Below are positions 17,489 to 25,911 of a DNA stretch of 47,133 bases, one piece after another. The notes beneath the pieces are model-generated. The model saw only the letters and a list, made by a program, of their open reading frames with translations. It searched no databases and was not told the DNA's origin. Both the position numbers and the translations under genes were made by a program. Each line of letters begins with the position of its first letter. Position 1 is the stretch's first letter. This DNA comes from Acidobacteriota bacterium (GTDB lineage: Bacteria; Acidobacteriota; Blastocatellia; RBC074). The stretch covers positions 11,558 to 58,690 of the forward strand of contig JAFDVL010000114.1 of assembly GCA_018268995.1 (NCBI GenBank), in the 5' to 3' direction.

Positions 17489-18493
17489 TTAGTGTCGAAG
17501 GGGTTGTTGGACAGGAAAGTACCCTTGACGATGATTGACACTCGCCCCTTTGCGGCTTTTAAGGCGTACTTCAATATGACGAAAGCTGGTGTCATTCGCC
17601 AGCACAGTCGGTTCATAGGCAAGCAGATAGCGCTGGCGTAAATCCTGTTGCAGTTGAGCAAATGCCGCTGACAAATCGGCGGTGCTTTGTGGAAGAAAGG
17701 CACGTCCGCCCGTTTCCTGACAAAGCTGTTTCAGTACCTGTCTCGCCACGCCTTTGTCTCCCTGATCGCCAATGCCAATCGCATAAATCGCGACTTCTGC
17801 CCGCAAGGCTTCCGAAATCGCCTTGCGCAAGGTGATCTTGCTGGCGGAATCAAATCCATCTGTAAACAGAATGATTGTTTTGTGGCCCGCCTCGCCGGGC
17901 AATAATTCGCGGCAGGCCACATAGACCGCATCGTAGATTGACGTTCCTCGCGCCCTATTTAAGCCGACCGAACTTCCAATCAGCGGATTGACGACTTCAC
18001 TCAATCCTGCACGCAAGCGCTCCTTGTTTGAGGTAAACGATTGGATCAAAGTCGCCTGCTCATCAAAAGTAATGACAGACGCAGTATCTTTGGTTGACTG
18101 AATGGCAGATTCTAAAAAGCGCAAACTCGCGAGTTGTAATTGTGCCAGAACCGGGCGAACACTATTGCTAATGTCAACGAGCAACGCCACAGTGAGCGGC
18201 AAATCCATTACGGGTTTGAAGGTAAAAATAGGTTGAGGCTGTCCTTCCTCCAACACTTCGACCTCGGCTGAGACTAAATCCGTAATCAACTTATTTCGTT
18301 TGTCCGTGGCACTGAAAATAACGTTGACCAACTGCGTCTCTACCCGCAGAAATTGCGCATCCACTATCGGGTCTCGCTTTTCCTGAACAGCCGATTGTCT
18401 GGACTGGGCTAAAGTCATTGCATCTGCGAATGCGTACGCGCAGCAGAAACAACCGAGGAAGAGTCGAATTTGTCGGGTTGCTGAAGATCTCAT
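17489..18493 (-). CDS. VWFA-domain secreted protein (acidobacterial VWFA-related family)
   Basis: 334 residues from the ATG at 18493, which has GGAG six bases upstream; the ATG at 18505 overlaps that site and is less likely. A signal peptide (LFLGCFCCAYAFADAMTLAQ) precedes a beta-rich segment (VETQLVNVIFSATDKRNKLI; VEVLEEGQPQPI) typical of this family. A von Willebrand factor A domain follows (about 105-310), with an intact metal-binding MIDAS: DISNS, a Thr/Ser in the GTSIYDAV loop, and TDGFD. It probably binds a protein partner at the cell surface. No partner gene is adjacent; the next gene upstream on the same strand is the SDR, 150 bp away. Confidence 0.9.
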   Translation of the reverse strand: MRSSATRQIRLFLGCFCCAYAFADAMTLAQSRQSAVQEKRDPIVDAQFLRVETQLVNVIFSATDKRNKLITDLVSAEVEVLEEGQPQPIFTFKPVMDLPLTVALLVDISNSVRPVLAQLQLASLRFLESAIQSTKDTASVITFDEQATLIQSFTSNKERLRAGLSEVVNPLIGSSVGLNRARGTSIYDAVYVACRELLPGEAGHKTIILFTDGFDSASKITLRKAISEALRAEVAIYAIGIGDQGDKGVARQVLKQLCQETGGRAFLPQSTADLSAAFAQLQQDLRQRYLLAYEPTVLANDTSFRHIEVRLKSRKGASVNHRQGYFPVQQPLRH

Positions 18494-18652
18494 TTCAATC
18501 TCCATCCAATTACAAACCAGATAAGAGACATCCGTTGTGAGAAGTTATTGGATTATTCTTCTCCAAATTTTGCAGGAAGAAAAGAACAAAGATAATTTCC
18601 TGCTTTAAGGGCACTACCCAATCTTCCTCGTCCATCAATCACCGATGAGCCG

Positions 18653-19501
18653 TCATTTCTGTGCTTTGGCTTGGGCCGCAAACTGCGCCCATTCTTCTTC
18701 AGTGAGTTGATCCAGCTTGCTGAAATCAGCCGCTCCCGCCAACCACTTCCCGCCATCAATCGTGATGACATCGCCTGTGATGTATTCGGAATAATCTGAC
18801 ACCAGATACGCCGCCAAATTTGATAATTCGTCGTGCTTACCGAGGCGGCGTAACGGAATGCTTTCCAATCGGCCTTCAAAACTGCCGGTCGGACTCAAGC
18901 GCATTGCCGCGCCTTCGGTTGGGAATGGCCCCGGCGCAATCGCATTCATCCGAATGCCATATTTGCCCCATTCGACCGCAAGCGATTGCGTCAGCGCCAT
19001 CACGCCCGCTTTGGCCGTTGCCGAAGGAGCCACGAACGGCGCGCCCGTCCAGGCGTAAGTGGCAATGATATTCAGCATTGTGCCGCCGCGTTCTTCGGCA
19101 ATCCATTTTTTGCCGAGCGCCAGCGTGCAATACCACGTGCCGTGCAGGACGATGTTCAGCACAGCGTCTACGGCACGATGTGACAAAGTAGCAGTGGGTG
19201 CAGCGAAGTTCCCCGCCGCATTGTTCAGCAAGACATCAATCGTGCCGTAATGATTCCACACCGCATCCATCATTTGCTCGACCTGATCCGGTTTGCGGAT
19301 GTCACAGGTCGTATAAAACACCTCGCCCCCGGTTGCGTCTTGCAATTCTTTCGCCGTTGCAGCAAGTACTTCTTCGCGACGACTGGCAATGGCGAGTTTT
19401 GCACCGAGTTCTAAAAAACGCTTGCCCATAGATTTGCCAAGGCCGGAACCGCCACCTGTGACAAGGATCACTTTATCCTTCAGTAAGTCGGGTTGAAACA
19501 T
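18653..19501 (-). CDS. SDR oxidoreductase, 2,4-dienoyl-CoA reductase-like
   Basis: 282 residues, a full-length classical short-chain dehydrogenase. It has the dinucleotide motif TGGGSGLG (15-22) and NNAAG (94-98). The usual Ser-Tyr-Lys order is replaced by Tyr150 (ATYAWTG), Ser161 and Lys165 (PSATAKAG). The spacing (11, then 4) and sequence match the active site of mammalian mitochondrial 2,4-dienoyl-CoA reductase, so reduction of unsaturated acyl-CoA thioesters with NADPH is the best guess. A strong Shine-Dalgarno AAGGAG precedes the ATG. No other fatty-acid gene is near. Confidence 0.88.
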   Translation of the reverse strand: MFQPDLLKDKVILVTGGGSGLGKSMGKRFLELGAKLAIASRREEVLAATAKELQDATGGEVFYTTCDIRKPDQVEQMMDAVWNHYGTIDVLLNNAAGNFAAPTATLSHRAVDAVLNIVLHGTWYCTLALGKKWIAEERGGTMLNIIATYAWTGAPFVAPSATAKAGVMALTQSLAVEWGKYGIRMNAIAPGPFPTEGAAMRLSPTGSFEGRLESIPLRRLGKHDELSNLAAYLVSDYSEYITGDVITIDGGKWLAGAADFSKLDQLTEEEWAQFAAQAKAQK

Positions 19502-19602
19502 TCAGACTCCTTGTAATTTTCAAGTTTGTAATTAAAGTTAACGGATGTTGGCTAGCATAAATCTGAATTAGAACAACACCAACTGCGAACGCCTTTTCAA
19601 AT

Positions 19603-21921
19603 ATGATTTTTTCAACTACTTCCCAACTAACAAAATTGTTATTTTTCTCGCTGGCAATTCTTTTTTACCTCTCTTCCCCACAAGCACAAACGACAGGAAG
19701 AATCTCAGGAATAATTGTTGATCCGAATGGGGCAGTAATTGCCCATGCCAGAATTGCAATAAGCAACGGCAACCAATTTCGCGTTGAAACAACTTCCGAT
19801 GTACAAGGCAATTTTTCCTTTCCCAATCTGCCTGTTGATAACTATCAATTGGTTATCCAAGCAGATGGTTTTGGTAAAGAGTCCAAACAAATTCGGTTGT
19901 CGCGGGGAGCACAGGAAACTATTCGCATTATGCTTCATGTCGCTGTGATAATTTCTGATCCGGCGATGGTTGATAGCCAAGCAAAGCTAGAACCTGAATT
20001 TCTAGCCACCCGTCAGGCAACTGTCATTACGTCATTCTCGCCCAAACAAATCCAACAGGCAGGCGCACAAACTGTGGATGATTTGCTCCGGCAGGTGCCC
20101 GGCTTCAGCAACTTCCGTCGTTCCAGTTCGATTGTGGCGAACCCGACGGCACAGGGCGTTAGTTTACGTGGCGCGGGTGCAAGTGGATCAAGTCGAACAG
20201 TAGTGCTGACGGACGGAATTCCGATGAACGATGCGTTTGGCGGCTGGGTCTATTGGGATCGCATTCCGCGCGAAGCGATTCAATCCATCGAAGTCGAGCG
20301 TGGCGGCGCTTCGCATTTATACGGTTCTGACGCGCTCAGTGGTGTCATCAGCTTGAATACACGCAACGCCAGCGCACCCACAATCAGTGCGTCGGCCAGC
20401 TATGGCAATCTGCAAACCGGGGATGTTTCTTTTTTTGCAGGCGACAGATTTGGCAAGCTGAATCTGGCTGCGTATGGCGAGGCATATCGCACCGATGGGT
20501 ATTACATCATCGCACCGAAAATTCGAGGGTTGGCAGATACGCAAGCGGCTTCGGAGCATCGCACCCTGACAGTGAGAACCGGACTGGATTTTGATGCAAG
20601 CAATGCCATCTTTGCGCGTGGTTCGCTGTACGACCAAGACCGCAAGAACGGAACGGTGTTGCAAGTAAACGACACAAAAACAGAATCGCTCGCCGTTGGC
20701 GGCAGGGCACAAACGCCAGACAAAAGCAGTTGGACGTTTTCACTTTATGGCAATCAGCAACGCTATCATCAGTCGTTCACAGCAGTCGCGGCAAACCGCA
20801 ACTCCGAAACGTTAACGCGATTGCAGGCAACTCCATCGCGCGATGTCGGCGCGCGGCTCAATTGGGCACATGCAACCAATGGCACGCATACGTTATTCGC
20901 AGGATTTGAAGTGCGCGGCGTGCGCGGGACAAGTGATGAAATTGTGTATGCCAATAATCGCGCAACAACATTTGTCAGCGCAGGGGGCAGGCAGCGACGA
21001 ATTGGAGTCTTTGCGCAGGATTATTTGTCTATCGGCAAACGCTGGGCGTTGGCCTTGAGCGGGCGCTATGATCAATGGCGCGATTCATCGGCTGCCTCCG
21101 TGTCGCGTTCGCTGACGACAGGAGCAGTGACACCCACGTTTTTTACGCCGCGCAGCACGGATGCTTTTAGCCCACGCGTAGCGTTAATCTTCAAGCCGAC
21201 CGCAGGGGTTGAATTGCGTGCATCGGGGTATCGCGCGTTTCGTGCGCCAACGTTGAATGAGCTGTATCGCGGCTTCCGCGTCGGCGACACACAAACAAAT
21301 GCGAATGCCAACCTGACAGCGGAACGATTGACAGGTAGCGAAGCGGGAATGAGTTGGGCGATCAACTCAAAAATCACTTCGCGATTGACGGGATATTACA
21401 CAGAAATCGTGAACCCAATTGCCAACTTTACCGTCTCGGTCACGCCAACTTTGATTACGCGCCAGCGTCGCAACCTTGGGCGCACACGCTCGTCCGGCAT
21501 TGAAGCCGAGGTAGAAATGAAGGTTACCGAGCAACTTCGTTTTTCGAGCGGTTATTTGTTCGCTGATGCCATTGTCAAACGCGCGCCGCAGGATGTTCGT
21601 CTGGAAGGCCTCTTAATCCCACAAGTGCCGCGACATCAACTCACCATGCAAGTCAGCTATTTCAACCCAAGCATCATCAATGCCGCACTGCAATTTCGCG
21701 CCGCAGGCAAGCAATTCGACGACGATCAAAATCTCTTGCCGCTCAGCAGCTATGCGTTGATTGATGCCAATGTGTCACGATCTTTGGGGAAATATTTCGA
21801 GGCGTTTTTTGCCGTGCAGAATCTATTGAATGAACGTGTCATCGTTGGACGCACACCGCTGGAAACACTAGGTATGCCAAGAATGGTGCGAGGTGGAATC
21901 AGGATTCGATTGGAAAGATAA
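19603..21921 (+). CDS. TonB-dependent receptor with carboxypeptidase-regulatory-like domain
   Basis: 772 residues. Signal peptide LLFFSLAILFYLSSPQAQ. A carboxypeptidase-regulatory-like domain lies at about 30-115 (TGRISGIIVDPNGAVIAHA), then the plug (about 135-245: QQAGAQTVDDLLRQVPGFSN, VSLRGAGASGSSRTVVLTDG, IEVERGGASHLYGSDALSGV). The barrel contains the conserved FRAPTLNELYRGF block and ends GIRIRLER. By length and plug sequence it belongs to the cobalamin/siderophore-type receptors rather than the long Oar type. Ligand unknown; no transporter genes are adjacent. No Shine-Dalgarno is seen. A family A palindrome follows the stop. Confidence 0.9.
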   Translation: MIFSTTSQLTKLLFFSLAILFYLSSPQAQTTGRISGIIVDPNGAVIAHARIAISNGNQFRVETTSDVQGNFSFPNLPVDNYQLVIQADGFGKESKQIRLSRGAQETIRIMLHVAVIISDPAMVDSQAKLEPEFLATRQATVITSFSPKQIQQAGAQTVDDLLRQVPGFSNFRRSSSIVANPTAQGVSLRGAGASGSSRTVVLTDGIPMNDAFGGWVYWDRIPREAIQSIEVERGGASHLYGSDALSGVISLNTRNASAPTISASASYGNLQTGDVSFFAGDRFGKLNLAAYGEAYRTDGYYIIAPKIRGLADTQAASEHRTLTVRTGLDFDASNAIFARGSLYDQDRKNGTVLQVNDTKTESLAVGGRAQTPDKSSWTFSLYGNQQRYHQSFTAVAANRNSETLTRLQATPSRDVGARLNWAHATNGTHTLFAGFEVRGVRGTSDEIVYANNRATTFVSAGGRQRRIGVFAQDYLSIGKRWALALSGRYDQWRDSSAASVSRSLTTGAVTPTFFTPRSTDAFSPRVALIFKPTAGVELRASGYRAFRAPTLNELYRGFRVGDTQTNANANLTAERLTGSEAGMSWAINSKITSRLTGYYTEIVNPIANFTVSVTPTLITRQRRNLGRTRSSGIEAEVEMKVTEQLRFSSGYLFADAIVKRAPQDVRLEGLLIPQVPRHQLTMQVSYFNPSIINAALQFRAAGKQFDDDQNLLPLSSYALIDANVSRSLGKYFEAFFAVQNLLNERVIVGRTPLETLGMPRMVRGGIRIRLER

Positions 21922-21938
21922 GGCGCAAAGAGAAACGT

Positions 21939-22012
21939 GGCAGAAGCCCGACTGTGAAGGAGGGCGTTTTACACATTGTTCTTGCGCCCTCCTTCACAGT
22001 CGGGCTTCTGCC
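21939..22012. repeat. Family A palindromic repeat, perfect 28-bp arms
   Basis: Arms 21939-21966 and 21985-22012 are exact reverse complements and match the element at 12824-12897 base for base apart from the last position of the arm. The loops are also related (TTACGCACTG versus TTACACATTG). It lies between convergent genes, so it may end both transcripts although no U-tract is present. Confidence 0.9.
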
Positions 22013-22032
22013 GCTGTTTCTCTTTCCCTTAA

Positions 22033-22920
22033 TCAAATCCCTGCTAAACGCTCAATAATGCGAAACAGGCTCTGCGTTCCATCGTCGCCACGCCCTTCGG
22101 CTTCAACGGCAGCGAGCAACTGATGAACAAGAGAGGTTCCCGGCAATGCGGTATGGCTGTTGCTGGCGGCATCCAGCACTAAGCGTAAATCCTTCTGTTG
22201 CAGCTTGACCATAAACGCCGGAGCAAAATCACGGTCAATCATCTTTTTGCCTAAGACATCCAACGCCCATGAATTTGCAGCGCCACCTGTCAGGGCGCTA
22301 TGCACCGTATTCAAATCCAATCCCGCTTTTGCGGCAAAGACCAAACCTTCACAGGCCGACAACAAATTGCAGGCAACGATGACTTGATTACTGAGTTTGG
22401 CAAACTGCCCGTTACCTGCCTTGCCAAAATGCGTGATGCGTTTCCCCATTGCTTCGAGTACCGGGCGGGCCTTTTCCAAAGCGGCGCTGTCGCCACCAAT
22501 CATAATCGTCAACGTACCTTCAATCGCGCCTTTTTGTCCGCCAGAAACTGGAGCATCAAGCCATTGCAAGCCTTTGGCTTCGGCTTCGGCAGCAAGTTCT
22601 TGAGTAACTTTGGGCGAAATTGTGCTCATATCAATGATGATCGTGCCGGGTTTGGCCGTAGCAAAGATTCCATTTTCACCACGCGCGACAGCAACAACAT
22701 CCGGCGAATCCGTCACCATCGTGATCACAATATCGCTGGCCGCAGCAACTTCAGCAGCAGTGTTGACAGCCTGAACCTTACCAAGTTCTTTGTTATCCTG
22801 AGCAAACTTCTCTGCCTTGCCGGGTGTACGTGTCGCGACGGTCAGCGAAAATCCGGCACGAAGTAAATTCTGGGCTTGCGGTGCCCCCATAATGCCCAGC
22901 CCAATAAAACCGATTTGCAT
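22033..22920 (-). CDS. NAD(P)-dependent beta-hydroxyacid dehydrogenase (GarR / 3-hydroxyisobutyrate dehydrogenase family)
   Basis: 295 residues, the normal family length. The Rossmann motif is FIGLGIMG (5-12). The substrate-binding block is DAPVSGG (122-128), and the catalytic lysine lies in GNGQFAKLSNQ (Lys175). The C-terminal helical domain includes SWALDVLGKKMI and the KDLRLVLDAA block. The sequence resembles tartronate semialdehyde (2-hydroxy-3-oxopropionate) reductases most, but 3-hydroxyisobutyrate and related substrates are possible. A very strong Shine-Dalgarno (AGGAGGGA) precedes the ATG. It is divergent from the fumarase gene. Confidence 0.9.
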   Translation of the reverse strand: MQIGFIGLGIMGAPQAQNLLRAGFSLTVATRTPGKAEKFAQDNKELGKVQAVNTAAEVAAASDIVITMVTDSPDVVAVARGENGIFATAKPGTIIIDMSTISPKVTQELAAEAEAKGLQWLDAPVSGGQKGAIEGTLTIMIGGDSAALEKARPVLEAMGKRITHFGKAGNGQFAKLSNQVIVACNLLSACEGLVFAAKAGLDLNTVHSALTGGAANSWALDVLGKKMIDRDFAPAFMVKLQQKDLRLVLDAASNSHTALPGTSLVHQLLAAVEAEGRGDDGTQSLFRIIERLAGI

Positions 22921-22963
22921 GAATCCCTCCTGAAAAGTGGAAAGTAAATTGTGATGTGGTAAA

Positions 22964-22991
22964 TTACCCGCTTCGTAAATTTAGCTATAAA
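22964..22991 (+). promoter_or_regulatory. Possible promoter of the fumarase gene
   Basis: TATAAA at 22986-22991 with TTACCC at 22964-22969, spacer 16 bp, 20 bp before the ATG at 23012. The -35 is poor. The -35 lies in a short palindrome, GGTAAATTACC. Confidence 0.35.
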
Positions 22992-23011
22992 ACAGAACTG
23001 AGGATAAAGCA

Positions 23012-24532
23012 ATGGAAGCATTCCGTGAAAGCATCTTACAACTGGTTACCCAAACTTCGACGAACTTACCCGCCGATGTGCGTCGTGCGATGACGGCTGC
23101 ACTCGACAATGAAACGGGCGCAAGATCGTCGCAAGCACTGAACGTAATTGCCACCAATATTGACATGGCCTGCAATAATGAAGGCCCTATTTGCCAAGAT
23201 ACCGGTTGGCCAACGTTTGAAGTCAAAACCCCGATTGGTGCGAACCAAATCGTGATGAAAAAAGAAATTCGCGAAGCGATTGCAGAAGCCACAAAGCGCG
23301 GTAAGTTACGAACAAATTCTGTAGATTCACTCACCGGCAAAAACAGTAGTGACAATCTCGGCCCAGGAACTCCGACGATCCACTTTGAGCAATGGGAAAA
23401 TGAGGACGAAATTGAAGTGAAATTGCTGCTGAAAGGTGGCGGTTGCGAAAACAAAAATATTCAGTATTCGCTTCCAATGGAAATCCCGCATTTAGGCAAA
23501 GCTGGACGCGACTTGGATGGGGTGCGTAAGTGCATCCTGCACGCGATCTGGCAAGCACAGGGACAAGGTTGTAGCGCGGGCGCGATTGGCGTCGGCATCG
23601 GCGGCGACCGGACACAGGGCTATGCCAATGCGAAAGAGCAATTATTTCGCACGCTGGATGATGTAAACCCAATACCTGAATTGCAGAAGCTGGAAGAATA
23701 TGTAATGCAAACGGCAAACACACTCGGCATCGGCACGATGGGGTTTGGCGGCGGCGTGACGTTAATCGGCTGCAAAATCGGCGTACTGAATCGTTTGCCT
23801 GCGAGCTTTTTTGTTTCAGTCGCGTATGACTGCTGGGCATTTCGTCGGCTTGGCGTAGTGCTGAACGCCAAAACAGGCGAAATCAAACGGTGGCTGTACC
23901 GTGATGCCGATAAGCCTGAGTTGAAAATGACTCGCGGCGAAGGCTTCGTGCGAACTGGAAATGAAAAAGTGTTACGCGCCCCACTTACTGAAGAACAAGT
24001 ACGCGAACTCAAAGTTGGAGATGTTGTGCTGATTTCTGGCGAAATGTACACCGGACGCGATGCAGTTCACGCCCATCTGATGAAAAACGAACCTCCCGCC
24101 AATCTGAATGGTGCAGTTCTTTACCATTGTGGTCCCGTTGTATTGAAAAACGGACACTACAAAATTAAGGCAGCAGGCCCAACTACCAGCATTCGTGAAG
24201 AACCGTATCAAGGCGAAATCATCAAACGCTATGGCGTGCGCGCGGTGATGGGCAAAGGTGGCATGGGCGCAAAAACACTGGCTGCAATGAATGATTTTGG
24301 CGCAGTGTATTTAAACGCGATAGGCGGTGCCGCGCAATATTATGCCAAGTGCATTGATGAGGTGCTTGACGTGAACCTGATGGAATTCGGCATCCCTGAG
24401 GCAATGTGGCACCTGCGCGTGACCGACTTCCCCGCTATCGTCACAATGGACGCACATGGAAACTCGCTCCACGCTGATGTAGAACAGGCGTCAGCGCTGA
24501 TCCTTGAGAAATTAGCCGAACCAGTGTTTTAG
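23012..24532 (+). CDS. Fumarate hydratase class I (single-chain, iron-sulfur)
   Basis: 506 residues. The alpha part (about 1-280) and beta part (about 300-505) of class I fumarases are fused in one chain, as in FumA-type enzymes. Likely ligands of the 4Fe-4S cluster are Cys61 (CQDTG), Cys187 (GQGCSAG) and Cys274 (AYDCWAF); their spacing is close to that of known class I enzymes. The beta part has the LISGEMYTGRDAVHAH block and GPTTSIREEPY, and ends with the KGGMGAKTL and GGAAQYYAKCI blocks. It interconverts fumarate and malate in the TCA cycle and should be oxygen-sensitive. A GAGG ribosome site precedes the ATG. It could instead be a tartrate dehydratase-like paralogue, but the fused length favours fumarase. 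Confidence 0.9.
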   Translation: MEAFRESILQLVTQTSTNLPADVRRAMTAALDNETGARSSQALNVIATNIDMACNNEGPICQDTGWPTFEVKTPIGANQIVMKKEIREAIAEATKRGKLRTNSVDSLTGKNSSDNLGPGTPTIHFEQWENEDEIEVKLLLKGGGCENKNIQYSLPMEIPHLGKAGRDLDGVRKCILHAIWQAQGQGCSAGAIGVGIGGDRTQGYANAKEQLFRTLDDVNPIPELQKLEEYVMQTANTLGIGTMGFGGGVTLIGCKIGVLNRLPASFFVSVAYDCWAFRRLGVVLNAKTGEIKRWLYRDADKPELKMTRGEGFVRTGNEKVLRAPLTEEQVRELKVGDVVLISGEMYTGRDAVHAHLMKNEPPANLNGAVLYHCGPVVLKNGHYKIKAAGPTTSIREEPYQGEIIKRYGVRAVMGKGGMGAKTLAAMNDFGAVYLNAIGGAAQYYAKCIDEVLDVNLMEFGIPEAMWHLRVTDFPAIVTMDAHGNSLHADVEQASALILEKLAEPVF

Positions 24533-24613
24533 CGAAAGGTAAGGTTCGCGTCTAAACCAGTTCCAAATTGTTTGGTACGTAACAAAAGAGCGTCTTGCAG
24601 TAGGACACTACAA

Positions 24614-24826
24614 TTAGGCAGATTGTGATTCTGTGTTAGCAAATAGTGCGGCAAATGCCTCACGTGCGCTGGGCGAATCTTTGCGATTGTTAAGCCATTG
24701 TGTAGTCGCTTTGATCGCTTGTGTCGTCATACTTGGCGCAGGCTTACGTGCCTGTTTCTTTCCTTTTTTCCGCGATAAAAAGTCCGCGGGAATATCATCT
24801 TTTTTAACCAATCTCGGTTTACTCAT
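24614..24826 (-). CDS. Small basic protein of unknown function
   Basis: 70 residues beginning MSKPRLVKKDDIPADFLSRK. It has a Lys/Arg-rich middle (KKGKKQARKP) and an amphipathic C-terminal helix (SAREAFAALFANTE). There is no signal peptide or membrane segment. No good Shine-Dalgarno is present. It stands alone between the fumarase and the carotenoid operon. The composition (basic, soluble, Ala-rich tail) suggests a nucleic-acid- or protein-binding peptide, but I do not recognise it. Confidence 0.5.
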   Translation of the reverse strand: MSKPRLVKKDDIPADFLSRKKGKKQARKPAPSMTTQAIKATTQWLNNRKDSPSAREAFAALFANTESQSA

Positions 24827-25137
24827 AGTTTTACAGTCCGTATTAATAAAATAACGTAATAGATAACTTTATAGTGTCTTGCTTACGATTTAAGCCGACT
24901 CTTCAAGTCTTCTTTTCAATTAAATGAAAAATCCAGTTTCAGCCTAAGAATTCACGCTTGCGAGTGAAGCAACCCTTGTCGAAGGAATGGGGCGTAAGAT
25001 GTGAGTATTAGGGGCTGAAAGTTGGCAGATGCTAACTCCAATTTTCAGTTTAACACATCTTATAAAGATTGCAAGCACCACTTTAGACTTTTTGTTTCGC
25101 AAAATGGTTGCATTACAATGATAAAAATGAGGAGACT
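24827..25137. other. Intergenic gap, nothing identified
   Basis: About 310 AT-rich bases between the small protein gene and the end of the carotenoid operon. I see no open frame with protein character, no clear terminator and no recognisable RNA. Confidence 0.4.
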
Positions 25138-25911
25138 TTAATTAGATAGGCTAGCGGAGTTAATTTTGTGCGGTGATAAGGTGAGCGCCGTATTTGTCTT
25201 TCTTATCAACCACATATGGCCTCCAACTAGAAGAATTCCAACACAGCCAGCGACCACGTATCCATAGGCAAAGGCAGAGCTGGAATACAACACAATGATG
25301 CTCAGTCCGACAACCCGCGCCCAAACGTTCTCATCCCATCTCCGTTTAAACATCGCCTTATCCAAAGCAAAGATCACACCACTTACCACAAACCAGCCTA
25401 GGAAATTATGCGCGGGGATCCCGTAATAAACACCCGTATCTATCCACATCCAAAAGTGAAATGGGTGTGCCGCAACAGGGTCTAACATTAAATCTATTGT
25501 TGTCATCCACAGTCCGCTTAAAACGATTTCTCCCCAGGCAGAAATTTTGATCCCCCCCATTAATTGCTTGACGTATCCGATTAAAATCAACCAGGCGAAT
25601 ACCATAGCAAGGGGAACATCACTAATGTTTGGAGCCAAGACTTCGGTGTAGGTATAGCGTCCAAATAACCAGCCAAATTTCACACCGACTACTTCAGCAA
25701 TGAATCCAAGCCCTCCAACGATAAGTAATCGGAGGCGATCCGTTTTTGGTGCGCTCAACAAGACCAAGGCACCCGCAACAAAAAGAAAACTGGCACTCCC
25801 GAAACCATTGAGCGGTGTTTGTTGCAGTAGTATGTGCGAGCCAATTGCGCCGATCAGCATGAAAAAGAATAAACCAGCAAGGATGCTGAGGATGACTTTA
25901 CGCCAATTCAT
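25138..25911 (-). CDS. cruF: Carotenoid hydratase CruF-like membrane protein
   Basis: 257 residues from the ATG at 25911 (MNWRKVILSILAG), which overlaps the end of the CrtD-like gene by 14 bases; a longer frame reaching 26082 would lie inside that gene and is unlikely. Seven or so transmembrane helices. Family blocks: EVVGVKFGWLFGRYTYTE, VPLAMVFAWLILIGY, LSGLWMTTIDLMLDPVA and GVYYGIPAHNFLGWF. This is the CruF/DUF422 family, which adds water to the 1,2 double bond of the psi end of carotenoids (gamma-carotene or lycopene type). Last gene of the operon. Association with a CruG-like glycosyltransferase two genes upstream matches the cyanobacterial pair. Confidence 0.85.
   Translation of the reverse strand: MNWRKVILSILAGLFFFMLIGAIGSHILLQQTPLNGFGSASFLFVAGALVLLSAPKTDRLRLLIVGGLGFIAEVVGVKFGWLFGRYTYTEVLAPNISDVPLAMVFAWLILIGYVKQLMGGIKISAWGEIVLSGLWMTTIDLMLDPVAAHPFHFWMWIDTGVYYGIPAHNFLGWFVVSGVIFALDKAMFKRRWDENVWARVVGLSIIVLYSSSAFAYGYVVAGCVGILLVGGHMWLIRKTNTALTLSPHKINSASLSN

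Noticed and set aside
18572..18603. GCAGGAA..TTCCTGC hairpin after the SDR gene as a terminator
   Set aside because: The stem is only 7 bp with a long loop, and no T-tract follows on the minus strand.
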